Source: Pseudomonas sp. HN11
GTDB lineage: Bacteria > Pseudomonadota > Gammaproteobacteria > Pseudomonadales > Pseudomonadaceae
DNA length: 64,000 bases
Direction: 5' to 3'
NCBI RefSeq assembly: GCF_021390155.1
Contig: NZ_CP089985.1
Location: 4,289,001-4,353,000 of the forward strand
The position numbers were made by a program, and so were the translations under genes. Each line of letters opens with the position of its first letter. Within the stretch, counting starts at the first letter, position 1. Under the pieces are notes generated by a model. The model made no database searches. It was not told the DNA's origin and saw only the letters and a list, made by a program, of their open reading frames with translations. Of the stretch, positions 46,580 to 55,517 are shown piece after piece.

Positions 46580-47566
46580 TCAGGCCCTCGCCGCTGTGTT
46601 GATCGTGCGGATGGTCGCGTTTCTGGCAATTTTGATTTTGTAGCCGTTCCTCGAGAGAGGACGCGCTTCTGCAAACCCTTCATCGACTGCTGCTGATACT
46701 TCGGGCGCATCGAACGCCATACCGATCAAGCGCTGCTCCGTCGCATGCAGGCGCCAAGGTTTCATCGCCACAGAACCTAAGGCGATTCTGGCGGCAAGGA
46801 TCGTACGATTGTCTGCATCCAAGCGCAGTGCAACAGCTACGGAAACGGTGGCGTACTCATAACTTTCACGCTCGCGGATTTTCAGGTACGCGGATTTTCT
46901 CCATCCCGGTCCAAGCTCAATGCCAGTAATCAGTTCGCCAGGCTTGAGGATGGTATGGGCGACAGGATCCACATCGGGTGTAACATGGAATTGCGTGGCT
47001 GGAATTCGTCTCATGCCGGTGGCGCTATAGACCAGTAAGAAAGCATCAAGCGCCGCCAATGCAACTGCCGGATCAGAAGGTTGGACAGCTACGCAAGATG
47101 TAGTCCAACCAAAGATTGCATGCTTGTCATTGAACCCATTCAACGCGGCGCACCCGGAGCCTGGAGTCCGCTTGTTGCAAGGGGTGTCATCATCAGAGCG
47201 ATAGTAGGGACAACGTACGCGCTGCAAGGGATTTGCGCCGATGGTGGCGAGATTTCGGATCTGGGCCGATGCAGCTTTCAAAATGGCCTGAGAGAGCACG
47301 GGGTAGTCGCGAACGATATCTGGATGCTCCGCAACATCATTGAGTTTGGCCAATGCACCCACTCTCAACCCATGCCCGTGCAGCTCTTCTATGGAATCAA
47401 TCCCTGGCACCCTTGTGATGTCTACAACACGCTTAGGGGCGGCAATGCCTATGCGCATCCAATTCAGCAGTTCAGTTCCACCGGCCAAAAAAGAAGAATC
47501 TTTATCGCCCGCGAATTTGACTGCATCCTGGATCGATAGCGGTTGGTAAAACTCAAAGGGTTCCAT
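46580..47566 (-). CDS. FAD-binding subunit of aldehyde oxidoreductase (PaoB-like)
   Basis: A 328-residue medium subunit. SFLAGGTELLNWMRIGIAAP and TIGANPLQRVRCPYYR bind FAD. After that come four cysteines (RCPYYR, TPCNKR, GSGCAAL, TTSCVAV) in the extra loop that holds a [4Fe-4S] cluster in PaoB of E. coli. The start at MEPFEFYQPL has a GGAGG site; it lies 14 bases inside the upstream gene's end. Confidence 0.9.
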   Translation of the reverse strand: MEPFEFYQPLSIQDAVKFAGDKDSSFLAGGTELLNWMRIGIAAPKRVVDITRVPGIDSIEELHGHGLRVGALAKLNDVAEHPDIVRDYPVLSQAILKAASAQIRNLATIGANPLQRVRCPYYRSDDDTPCNKRTPGSGCAALNGFNDKHAIFGWTTSCVAVQPSDPAVALAALDAFLLVYSATGMRRIPATQFHVTPDVDPVAHTILKPGELITGIELGPGWRKSAYLKIRERESYEYATVSVAVALRLDADNRTILAARIALGSVAMKPWRLHATEQRLIGMAFDAPEVSAAVDEGFAEARPLSRNGYKIKIARNATIRTINTAARA

Positions 47567-48239
47567 CGCCGCCTCCATTGAGTTTTGCAGCGGCTGATGC
47601 GACGGCGGCACTGATCTGCGGGTAGGCCGAACACCGGCAAATATTCCCGCTCATCCATTCACGAATTTCGCCATTGGTCCGGGTATGGCCCTCTTCGATA
47701 CAAGCGACCGCAGACATGATTTGCCCCGACGTGCAGAATCCGCACTGAAACGCATCATGGTCAATGAAGGCCTGCTGAACGGGGTGAAGCTGTCCCCCCT
47801 CCGAAAGCCCTTCAATCGTCTGCACCTGCTTACCCTCGATAGTGGCTGCGAATACAAGACAAGCGTTGACTCGACGACCATTCAGCAACACGGTGCAGGC
47901 ACCGCACTCGCCTCTGTTGCAGCCTTTTTTGGTGCCTGTGAGGTGTAACTTCTCCCGCAAGAGATCGAGTAGGGTCAAAGCAGGCTCCACCTGCAACGCG
48001 TACGCTACTTTATTGATCGTTACATGGATCGGCAGTTGCGAATCCACTGCAACAGTAGGCTCTTTAAGCTCGACTCGGTGTGTGGCGGCGAGAGTGCTAC
48101 CTACGGTGAACGTCGTTGCGGCAAACATGCCGCTTTTGAGAATTGCTCGCCGGCTCAATGACGGTAGGCCGTTCGCAGGATCCATTGTCGATTTCAAGCC
48201 GCTCGCGTCGTTATCGTTACCTTCAAATTCAGAAGACAT
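47553..48239 (-). CDS. Tat-exported [2Fe-2S] subunit of aldehyde oxidoreductase (PaoA-like)
   Basis: A 228-residue small subunit. A twin-arginine signal (SLSRRAILKSGMFAATTFTV) lies near residue 30. Two [2Fe-2S] clusters follow: CNRGECGACTVLLNGRRVNA with its partner Cys, then FQCGFCTSGQIMSAVACIEE and GNICRCSAYPQI. As in PaoABC, the folded trimer would be exported on this single signal. The start at 48239 with GAGG is preferred over a longer frame. The cofactor-insertion chaperone gene (PaoD type) is not present. Confidence 0.9.
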   Translation of the reverse strand: MSSEFEGNDNDASGLKSTMDPANGLPSLSRRAILKSGMFAATTFTVGSTLAATHRVELKEPTVAVDSQLPIHVTINKVAYALQVEPALTLLDLLREKLHLTGTKKGCNRGECGACTVLLNGRRVNACLVFAATIEGKQVQTIEGLSEGGQLHPVQQAFIDHDAFQCGFCTSGQIMSAVACIEEGHTRTNGEIREWMSGNICRCSAYPQISAAVASAAAKLNGGGDGTL

Positions 48240-48438
48240 AACCAACCTCGAACTAAATGACTTAAGCGCAGGGGTATCGGTTAACTGATACGCGAAGCAC
48301 ATCAGAACCATATTTTTCTGATGTTTAGTCTCGTCACTGCTATCTGCAGGTGCAATGACAAGCAGGTCATTTGAGCCATGACTGCCAGTCATGAAACCAA
48401 GCGCAAAATTGCTTGACAGAGGCGTGGGGGGGCTCGGT

Positions 48439-49623
48439 TCAAACCTCCATCGAGAACGACTGAAGGTTTATGAACAGGCCAACTACCCAGGCAATGGTGG
48501 CGGCCGACAGCGCCACGCATCCGGGTAGATACCCATGCGCGAAAAAAAGTGGAGAGGCTGACGCGGAGCCCACCGCCCCGCCCGCAAAAAAAGTAGCGAT
48601 GTACAGACTGTTCAATCGATTGGCGGCATTGGGTTGCAGTAGAAGTATCCGTCGCTGGGCTATGACGTGACAGGTCTGAACACCTGCACTGATCAGAAAT
48701 GCCGCGCCGAGCAATGCCCAAAAGGAGTCGATACGCACCCAGGCCAAACATCCCAGCGCGACACATGTGCTGCCTGCCATGGATGTAATTCCTGAGAGCC
48801 CTCTATCGGCAAACCATCCAGCCACCGGTGCAGCGAGAGCCCCACCTACGCCGATCAATCCAAAGTAAGCCAACGCGTTTGCTCCGATGTCGTATCGAGT
48901 GCGCAGCTCTAGTGGTGCAGTCACCCAAAACAAACTGAAGATTCCAAAAAACAAAGCTTGGCAGAGCGCACGGCGGCGCAGTTCTGGATGCTTTAGCCAA
49001 AGGGTAGGTAGTGAACTGATCAGGGATAGATATGGCGCTCCACCCTCAGGTCGTCTCACCACAAGGACGATTCTCAGTGACAGCGCCAAGAGAGCAATGA
49101 GCCCTGCATCGCCGATATACAGTGCACGCCAACCAAAGTGGCTGTTTATCAGAGCAGCTGCTGGCCATGCGAGAAGCACCCCGAACAGTAGCCCAGCGGT
49201 GACCCGACCTACAGTTTGTCCTCGGTTCACGGATGAGCTCATTGACGCCGCCATCACCACGATGGATTGAACTGCAATTGAAGCCACTCCTATGAAAAAG
49301 CATGCGAAAAGAAACAAGCCGCCAGTGCTTGCGATCCCAGCCGTAAATAATGCCCCGATGGAAAGGAAAAGATTGCAGAGCAAAAGCCGTCGATTCTCGA
49401 TCCGATCACCCAAGGGAGCAATCAGTAGCAAGGCAAGGCAGTAACCGACTTGGCTAAGGGTCACTGGCAATCCAACGGCCCAAGATCCAAGCCCAAGGGA
49501 GGGGCTGATGACGTTAACCAGTGGTTGCGCGAAGTAGCTTCCGGCGCTGATGAGAGTGCAGGCAAAAGCCAGCAACCCAGTCAATCCACTCGATATGGTG
49601 CTGTGCTCTGTATTAAGTCGCAT
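48439..49623 (-). CDS. MFS transporter
   Basis: A 394-residue, 12-helix major facilitator. ISAGSYFAQPLVNVISPSLG in helix 1 and LIAPLGDRIENRRLLL between helices 2 and 3 place it in the DHA1/YnfM-like drug-export group. The second half has GWFADRGLSGITS. It lies between the LysR gene and the aldehyde oxidoreductase genes, all on the minus strand, 199 bases upstream of the latter. The cargo is unknown. Confidence 0.84.
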   Translation of the reverse strand: MRLNTEHSTISSGLTGLLAFACTLISAGSYFAQPLVNVISPSLGLGSWAVGLPVTLSQVGYCLALLLIAPLGDRIENRRLLLCNLFLSIGALFTAGIASTGGLFLFACFFIGVASIAVQSIVVMAASMSSSVNRGQTVGRVTAGLLFGVLLAWPAAALINSHFGWRALYIGDAGLIALLALSLRIVLVVRRPEGGAPYLSLISSLPTLWLKHPELRRRALCQALFFGIFSLFWVTAPLELRTRYDIGANALAYFGLIGVGGALAAPVAGWFADRGLSGITSMAGSTCVALGCLAWVRIDSFWALLGAAFLISAGVQTCHVIAQRRILLLQPNAANRLNSLYIATFFAGGAVGSASASPLFFAHGYLPGCVALSAATIAWVVGLFINLQSFSMEV

Positions 49624-49750
49624 GAGAAAAACCCATTTACCAATTGATATGGCAGTCAGGGTATCCAGCGATCATTCATGTCGGCACATCGTACTCGTCA
49701 AATCAAAAATGACGGCGAATCATTAATAGGCAGAGCGCTCGAAGGTCGTC

Positions 49751-50656
49751 TTATCGACTGAGAGCGACTACAAATTCAAGAAATGCCCGCACCTTGGCGG
49801 GTGGCAAGTGCCGAGACGGGTACAACGCATAGAGAGGAAAATATTCATCAGGCCAATCCGCAAAGAGCTCGATGAGCCGCCCCTCACGCAGGGCCGCCTC
49901 TACACCCAGCTCCAAAACCTGTGCCACGGCCTGCCCCTCCTCGCAGATTCGGTGCATCGTGCCTACGTCATTGACCATCAACCTACCGTGCGTCTTGACG
50001 CTTACACGCTCCTGACCTCGATGGAATTCCCAAATGAAAGGCTTGCCGGTTTGAGGATTTCGGAAATCGACACAAACATGGGCCGAACTCTCTAGGTCGC
50101 AGGGATGAAGTGGACGACCGTGTTTCTTCAGATAAGCCGGCGAAGCAACAGTGAGCACTCGTGTTTGAAGAAGTTGTCTGCCTATGAGCGAGGAAGATGG
50201 TTGCTCGCCAAAGCGCACAGCAAGATCTACTCCGTCTGCTACCAGGTCTCCCATCTGCTCTCGGGTCACGAGGTCCAACTCAATGGCAGGATAGGTAGCC
50301 ATGAAACTTCCGAGGGCAGGCGCCAGGATCAGCCTGGAAAAATACGGGTCCATATTGACTCGAAGCTTCCCCCGCACTGCAATTGCACTGCCAGAGGCGA
50401 CCGTAGCCGCTTCCTCCAGTCCGGCGAGCAGTGGCGCAACTTCTTCATACAGCCGACGCCCTTCGTCTGTGAGCTTCACCGACCGAGTGGTCCGGTCAAA
50501 CAAACGGATCCCCAACCTCGCTTCGAGACGGGCGACAGCCCTGCTGACCCCGGACTGAGTCATGTCCAGCGCATCTGCAGCCTTAACGAAGCTGCCGCTA
50601 TCAACCACGGCTGAGAGCACCCCCATACCGCTGACCAAACGCGCGTCGAAGCTCAT
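49751..50656 (-). CDS. LysR family regulator
   Basis: A 301-residue LysR protein. FVKAADALDMTQSGVSRAVA and RLFDRTTRSVKLTDEGRRLY are typical of the large AaeR/DmlR-like group, which often controls a divergent oxidoreductase gene. Here the divergent gene is NmrA-like, 111 bases away. Confidence 0.9.
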   Translation of the reverse strand: MSFDARLVSGMGVLSAVVDSGSFVKAADALDMTQSGVSRAVARLEARLGIRLFDRTTRSVKLTDEGRRLYEEVAPLLAGLEEAATVASGSAIAVRGKLRVNMDPYFSRLILAPALGSFMATYPAIELDLVTREQMGDLVADGVDLAVRFGEQPSSSLIGRQLLQTRVLTVASPAYLKKHGRPLHPCDLESSAHVCVDFRNPQTGKPFIWEFHRGQERVSVKTHGRLMVNDVGTMHRICEEGQAVAQVLELGVEAALREGRLIELFADWPDEYFPLYALYPSRHLPPAKVRAFLEFVVALSR

Positions 50657-50694
50657 TAATGATTTTCCATCATGGCGTTAATGACATTCATGAT
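50656..50694. promoter_or_regulatory. Possible LysR site between regulator and NmrA-like gene
   Basis: TTAATGA occurs twice in the same orientation (50656-50662 and 50678-50684), 22 bp apart, about two helical turns. ATCATG/CATGAT (50669-50694) forms an inverted repeat around the second copy. The position next to the LysR start suits autoregulation. By eye only. Confidence 0.35.
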
Positions 50695-50767
50695 ATCGCG
50701 GGAAGTTTGGAAGCAACGCAATAATTCGCCCATAGCGGCAACGGGTCGCTCTTCAAGAGGAACTCAC

Positions 50768-51619
50768 ATGTATACGGTAATGGGTGTTACAGGCCAAGTA
50801 GGCGCGGAAGTTGCCCGCAATCTTCTGACTGCGAATAAACGCGTCAGGGTCGTGGTACGTGACGCTGAAAAAGGCAAAGTTTGGGCTGCCAAAGGATGCG
50901 AGGTTGCGGTTGCAGACGCTAATGATGTGAGTGCGCTGACCGCCGCGTTCACTGCCAGTACTGGCGTATTCGTTCTGTTACCTCCCAACTTTGATCCTTC
51001 CGAAGGCTTTCCGGAAACACGCTACATCATCGAGAACCTGCGCTCAGCGCTGGAAACAGCGAAACCTGAGAAGGTGTTGTGCATCTCGACGATTGGCGCC
51101 CAAGCACCTCAGCAGAATTTGCTGACCCAGTTGCAAATCCTAGAACAGAGTTTTGGTACGTTGGACTTGCCGATCACCTTCTTGCGTCCAGCCTGGTTCA
51201 TGGAAAACAGTCTCTGGGATATCGAGCCCGCCAAGAGCAACGGCCTGATTCCAAGCTTCCTTCAGCCATTGGATAAGCCAGTTCCTATGATCGCGACTGC
51301 TGACGTGGGCAAAGTAAGCGCTGAGTTGCTGCAGGAAAACTGGTTCGGCAAACGAATCGTGGAGCTGGAATCTGAGCAACAGGTTACGCCTAATGACATC
51401 GCTGCGACGTTATCAGAGCTGCTGGATAAGCCGGTAACAATGGATGTGGTGCCCAGCGATAGGTGGGAAGCACTGTTCCACTCTCAAGGGATGAACAACC
51501 CTCATCCACGTATTCGGATGCTCCACGGTTTCAATGAAGGCTGGATTCGCTTCGAAGGTATCCCTCGCAAGGGACGCGTTGGATTGAAAGAAGTTCTGGC
51601 GCAGCTTCTCTCCCGCTGA
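50768..51619 (+). CDS. NmrA-like NAD(P)-binding protein
   Basis: A 283-residue atypical SDR. YTVMGVTGQVGAEVARNLL is the NAD(P)-binding loop; GVFVLLPPNFDPSEGFPETR and FLRPAWFMENSLW are typical of NmrA/QOR2-type proteins, which act as redox sensors or quinone/azo reductases. The usual catalytic Tyr-x-x-x-Lys is not evident. The ATG at 50768 has an AAGAGGA site. It is the last gene of the island before tRNA-Asn. Confidence 0.84.
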   Translation: MYTVMGVTGQVGAEVARNLLTANKRVRVVVRDAEKGKVWAAKGCEVAVADANDVSALTAAFTASTGVFVLLPPNFDPSEGFPETRYIIENLRSALETAKPEKVLCISTIGAQAPQQNLLTQLQILEQSFGTLDLPITFLRPAWFMENSLWDIEPAKSNGLIPSFLQPLDKPVPMIATADVGKVSAELLQENWFGKRIVELESEQQVTPNDIAATLSELLDKPVTMDVVPSDRWEALFHSQGMNNPHPRIRMLHGFNEGWIRFEGIPRKGRVGLKEVLAQLLSR

Positions 51620-51893
51620 TAGCTAGTACGTACGACGCGACATTGATCTCGCAGCCGTACCATCCTTTAAAACGATGGCGCCTAGCTTGAGAGGATTACG
51701 TTAGCGAGTAACTGTCCTCGCCGCCCGCGTCGCGAGCGGCGATCCAATCTGGAGTCCGATACATGACTCCGGCCCGCCTTTGGTTGAAACGACTGCAGCG
51801 ACTTTCATGGGGCTTCCCTCTGAATCGTAGGATTAGAGACGGCTTCATGCTGGTCACGCTGTGTGCTTTGATCACCCGAAGAAATCCAAGGCA
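51620..51893. other. Gap at the right edge of the island
   Basis: No gene is convincing. It has a GC-rich hairpin CGCCGC-N11-GCGGCG near 51719-51741 without a T-run. Short frames here lack ribosome-binding sites. Confidence 0.45.
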
Positions 51894-51928
51894 AAAAAAA
51901 GCCTGCATCTCTGCAGGCTTCTCTTTAT
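51894..51928 (-). repeat. Right copy of 35-bp direct repeat; terminator of tRNA-Asn
   Basis: Identical over 35 bases to 11714-11748. It begins 9 bases downstream of the tRNA 3' end on the minus strand and forms a 9-bp hairpin followed by a T-run, so it is the tRNA's terminator. Confidence 0.8.
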
Positions 51929-51937
51929 ATCGCTATC

Positions 51938-52013
51938 TGGCTCCACGACCTGGACTCGAACCAGGGACCCAATGATTAACAGTCATTTGCTCTACCAACT
52001 GAGCTATCGCGGA
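51938..52013 (-). tRNA. tRNA-Asn (anticodon GUU)
   Basis: Seventy-six bases with encoded CCA fold as a cloverleaf: acceptor TCCGCGA/TCGTGGA, D arm GCTC...GAGC, anticodon loop CTGTTAA with GUU (complement at 51978-51980), and a TTCGAGT T-loop. It is transcribed away from the right flank towards the island, a common integration context. Confidence 0.97.
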
Positions 52014-52073
52014 ATGCGCCGTATGTTACTGATTAAAAAGGATAAGTCAAGCCTTCCGCGGCATTTGGCGTGA

Positions 52074-52970
52074 TTAAACCGGATAATCGGTTGAAACCGC
52101 GTGCTCCCTGGCCAACTTCAGCCACGCCAAAGCGGCCGGTGGCAGGTGAGCGCTGGCGCGCCAGGCCAGGGCGATGTGCCAGTCGGTGTGGGGTTCATCC
52201 AAGGGAATCAGGGCGATGCCAGCGTGTTGATGTTTGTACGCCAGCATGCGAGGCACAAAGGCCACGCCCAAGCCGGCAGCGACCAGGTCGATGATGAAGT
52301 CGATCTGCCCGCTGCGGGCTGTCACCTTGGGGGCGACGCCTTTGCGCTCGCAGGCGGCGAGGATCTTGGCGTTCAAGGCGAAGCCCGCTTCGAACAGGAT
52401 GAACGGCGAATCGGCCAGGTGGGTGAAGTCGATCCGCTCAAGGTGAGCCAGCGGATGGCTGATGGGCAGCACGGCCATCAGCGGCTCATTGCGCACGGGC
52501 TGGTAATCAAAGTCTTCGTCCACCGGCAGCAACAGCGCGGCAAGGTCCACCTCCCCCGCTTCCAGGCACTCGCGGAGGCGTTTGCTGCCGTACTCGGTGA
52601 GTTCGATGTCGATGTCCGGGTAGCGGCTGCGGTAGGTGGCGAACATCGTCGCGAACAGCACGCCGCAACCCACCGGCGGCAGGCCGATGCGCAGTACGCC
52701 GCGCTTGAGGCCGCACAGGTCGTTGATCTCGGCCACCAGATCGTTGCGCTCGGCGAGCAGCACCAAGGCCCGGCGGTAGGCAATTTCACCGGCGGCGGTG
52801 AGTTCGTTACGGTGGCCCAGGCGATTGAGCAACGGCGTGCCCAGTTCGTCTTCCAGGGTCTTGACCGCCTTGCTTACGCTGGATTGAGTCAAGGACACCA
52901 CCTCGGCGGCCTGGGAGAAACCACCTTGGCGCACCACTTCGACAAAGACGCGCAATGTTCTCAGGTTCAT
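52074..52970 (-). CDS. LysR family regulator divergent from lactate dehydrogenase
   Basis: A 298-residue LysR protein. FSQAAEVVSLTQSSVSKAVK is the recognition region; the effector domain resembles the CynR/GltC-like group. It is divergent from the L-lactate dehydrogenase gene across 102 bases that hold an inverted repeat GATAAAA-N5-TTTTATC, so it probably regulates that gene. Confidence 0.9.
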   Translation of the reverse strand: MNLRTLRVFVEVVRQGGFSQAAEVVSLTQSSVSKAVKTLEDELGTPLLNRLGHRNELTAAGEIAYRRALVLLAERNDLVAEINDLCGLKRGVLRIGLPPVGCGVLFATMFATYRSRYPDIDIELTEYGSKRLRECLEAGEVDLAALLLPVDEDFDYQPVRNEPLMAVLPISHPLAHLERIDFTHLADSPFILFEAGFALNAKILAACERKGVAPKVTARSGQIDFIIDLVAAGLGVAFVPRMLAYKHQHAGIALIPLDEPHTDWHIALAWRASAHLPPAALAWLKLAREHAVSTDYPV

Positions 52971-52999
52971 CAGTATTCCTTTGGCGACTGCCTACCAGC

Positions 53000-53018
53000 G
53001 ATAAAAGTTGTTTTTATC
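53000..53018. promoter_or_regulatory. Inverted repeat between the LysR and lactate dehydrogenase genes
   Basis: GATAAAA-N5-TTTTATC, a perfect 7-bp inverted repeat midway between the divergent genes. Part of it (AGCGATAAAA) recurs in the hairpin after the dehydrogenase gene. A LysR operator role is inferred. Confidence 0.5.
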
Positions 53019-53072
53019 ATGCCAGAGCTTTGCCTATCCTGACTCTATCTTGCCTTGTGGAGCCTCCCAATA

Positions 53073-54203
53073 ATGATCATCTCGTCCGCCTCCGATTACC
53101 GCGCAGCCGCCAAGCGCAAGCTACCGCGCTTCCTGTTCGACTACATCGATGGCGGTGCCTACGCCGAACACACGCTGCGCGCCAACAGTTCGGACCTGGC
53201 CGAGATCAGCCTGCGCCAGCGCATCCTGCGCAATGTGGACAACCTGAGCTTGAAGACGACGGTGTTTGGCCAGGAACTCGACATGCCAGTCATCCTCAGC
53301 CCGGTAGGCCTCACCGGCATGTACGCGCGACGCGGCGAAGTGCAGGCGGCCAAGGCGGCGGCGATCAAGGGCATTCCGTTCTGCCTGTCGACAGTGTCGG
53401 TATGCCCGATTGAAGAAGTGGCGTCGCAAAGCGTGCAGGCAATCTGGTTCCAGCTGTATGTGCTCAAGGACCGTGGCTTCATGCGCAACGCGCTGGAGCG
53501 GGCCCAGGCGGCCGGCGTCACGACCTTGGTGTTTACCGTGGATATGCCGACACCTGGCGCGCGTTACCGCGACGCACACTCGGGGATGTCCGGGCCGTTC
53601 GCGGCGCAGCGGCGCATGCTGCAAGCCGTCACCAAGCCGCAATGGGCGTTTGATGTGGGGTTGATGGGCCGCCCCCACGACCTGGGCAATATCTCCAAGT
53701 ACCTGGGCAAACCCACTCACTTGGAAGACTACATCGGTTGGCTGGCGAACAATTTCGACGCGTCCATCAGCTGGAAAGACCTCGAATGGATCCGCGACTT
53801 CTGGAAAGGCCCGATGATCATCAAAGGCATCCTCGACCCCCAGGATGCCAAGGATGCGGTGAGCTTCGGTGCCGATGGCATCGTGGTCTCGAACCATGGC
53901 GGCCGCCAGTTGGATGGCGTGCTGTCCACCGCCAAAGCACTGCCCCCGATTGCCGAAGCCGTGGGCGAGGACCTCACGGTGCTGGTGGACTCCGGCATCC
54001 GTTCCGGGCTGGACGTGGTGCGCATGCTCGCCCTGGGCGCCAGGGCCTGCCTGCTGGGGCGCGCCACCGCCTATGCGCTGGCCGCCGACGGCCAGCACGG
54101 TGTGGAAAATCTGCTGGACATCTTCGCCAAGGAAATGCGCGTGGCGATGACCTTGACCGGCGTCAGCTCCATCGCGCAGATCGACCGCACCACCCTGGTC
54201 TAG
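53073..54203 (+). CDS. lldD: FMN-dependent L-lactate dehydrogenase
   Basis: A 376-residue alpha-hydroxyacid dehydrogenase. [40 protein letters not shown] and the catalytic [13 protein letters not shown] are visible; the length matches LldD. It oxidises L-lactate to pyruvate, feeding the respiratory chain at the membrane. It stands alone with a LysR gene and not with lldP or D-lactate genes, so it may be the second type (LldA of P. aeruginosa). GGAG precedes the ATG at 53073. Confidence 0.9.
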   Translation: MIISSASDYRAAAKRKLPRFLFDYIDGGAYAEHTLRANSSDLAEISLRQRILRNVDNLSLKTTVFGQELDMPVILSPVGLTGMYARRGEVQAAKAAAIKGIPFCLSTVSVCPIEEVASQSVQAIWFQLYVLKDRGFMRNALERAQAAGVTTLVFTVDMPTPGARYRDAHSGMSGPFAAQRRMLQAVTKPQWAFDVGLMGRPHDLGNISKYLGKPTHLEDYIGWLANNFDASISWKDLEWIRDFWKGPMIIKGILDPQDAKDAVSFGADGIVVSNHGGRQLDGVLSTAKALPPIAEAVGEDLTVLVDSGIRSGLDVVRMLALGARACLLGRATAYALAADGQHGVENLLDIFAKEMRVAMTLTGVSSIAQIDRTTLV

Positions 54204-54565
54204 TATTGCTGTTCGACGGCGTTGTTTATTCGCGATAAACAATTTGATCCACAGGCATAGATCACCGCTTAGTGGCCAATTAACTGGCGTCATCGTTCGG
54301 CGACTGTTTTTAGCGATAAAAACAGTCGCTTGATTTATAAGGTTTTTTATTGAGTTGAACCTATCTGGCATGAATCTCGCTCTAAGCCTATTCAAGCAGG
54401 TTAAGCGATGACAAGACGTGCGGCGGCGCCCAGGGGTTATAACCCATTGCAAAGCGGTCTAAACTGTTACTCATGTTTTACGGAACTGAAGGAACAGTAA
54501 GACGCTTGGCACCCGCCATTCTCATCGAGCCTGTAAGACAGCTAAGTGCTAGAGGCCGGTCACTT
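54204..54565. other. Gap with a long hairpin upstream of the diguanylate cyclase
   Basis: A perfect 12-bp hairpin (54300-54311 with 54318-54329, loop AGCGAT) lies about 100 bases after lldD and may end its transcript. A 12-bp palindrome GGGTTATAACCC (54434-54445) sits upstream of the cyclase and could be an operator. No gene is seen. Confidence 0.5.
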
Positions 54566-55492
54566 ATGAAAACACCTACCCAGACCAACGCAATTGACTT
54601 TGACAGTGCCAAATTGCAACGCCTGGGGTTTGGTCAACCATCCCTCCTCCCTCGCCGTCCCACCACCCTCGCCCAACTTCGCCAGCAACTGGGCCTACAA
54701 CTGCAAACCAGCCTGGAACCGGAGCGTATCCTCGGTGTGTTCTTCCGTGAGATCCAGCGACTGGTGCCTTTGGATGCCTTGCAGTACCGCCACCAAGCCA
54801 GCGATTTGCGCCTGGAGTTCGGCCATCGCGGCCACCATTCGGTGAGCTACGCCCTGAGCCATGAAGGCGAGCATTTGGGTGAATTGATCTTTCGCCGCAA
54901 TCAACGTCTGGTGGAAGAAGAGCTTGGCCAGCTTGAATCACTGCTGACCAGCCTGCTCTACCCGATGCGTAACGCCCTGCTCTACCGCGCCGCCACCCGT
55001 AGCGCCCTGCGCGACCCATTGACCGAAACCGGTAACCGCATCGCCATGGACCAGACCCTGCAACGGGAAATCGACATGGCGCGCCGGCACCTCAACCCGC
55101 TGTCCTTGCTGATGCTGGACATCGATCACTTCAAGGCCATCAACGACACCTACGGTCACGCCGCTGGCGATAAGGTGCTACGCGCCGTCGCCGGGGCGAT
55201 CAAGAGCCAGTTGCGCAATGTGGACATGGTGTTCCGGTTTGGCGGGGAAGAGTTTCTGATCCTGCTGTCCAACACTGGCCGCGATGCGGCGAAAATGGTC
55301 GGTGAGCGCCTGCGCCAAGCAGCGCAGGCCCAGGATTACTGGGCGGATGGCACACGGATCGAATTGACGGTAAGCCTGGGTTGCTCGACCTTGCTGGCCG
55401 CCGAGTCTGCCGAAAGCCTGCTGCGCCGGGCCGACAGCGCCTTGTACGTGGCCAAGCGCGAAGGCCGCAACCGCCTGGCAATGGCGGGGTAA
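54566..55492 (+). CDS. Diguanylate cyclase (GGDEF domain)
   Basis: A 308-residue soluble cyclase making c-di-GMP. Residues 1-145 form a GAF-like sensor without membrane segments. The GGDEF domain has the active signature GGEEF at 226-230 and an inhibitory I-site RNVD at 217-220, five residues before it, so product inhibition is expected. An in-frame start 31 codons earlier is possible; 54566 was chosen because homology-like sequence begins there. Confidence 0.88.
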   Translation: MKTPTQTNAIDFDSAKLQRLGFGQPSLLPRRPTTLAQLRQQLGLQLQTSLEPERILGVFFREIQRLVPLDALQYRHQASDLRLEFGHRGHHSVSYALSHEGEHLGELIFRRNQRLVEEELGQLESLLTSLLYPMRNALLYRAATRSALRDPLTETGNRIAMDQTLQREIDMARRHLNPLSLLMLDIDHFKAINDTYGHAAGDKVLRAVAGAIKSQLRNVDMVFRFGGEEFLILLSNTGRDAAKMVGERLRQAAQAQDYWADGTRIELTVSLGCSTLLAAESAESLLRRADSALYVAKREGRNRLAMAG

Positions 55493-55517
55493 AAACGCCC
55501 CCGCCACCGTCATTACA

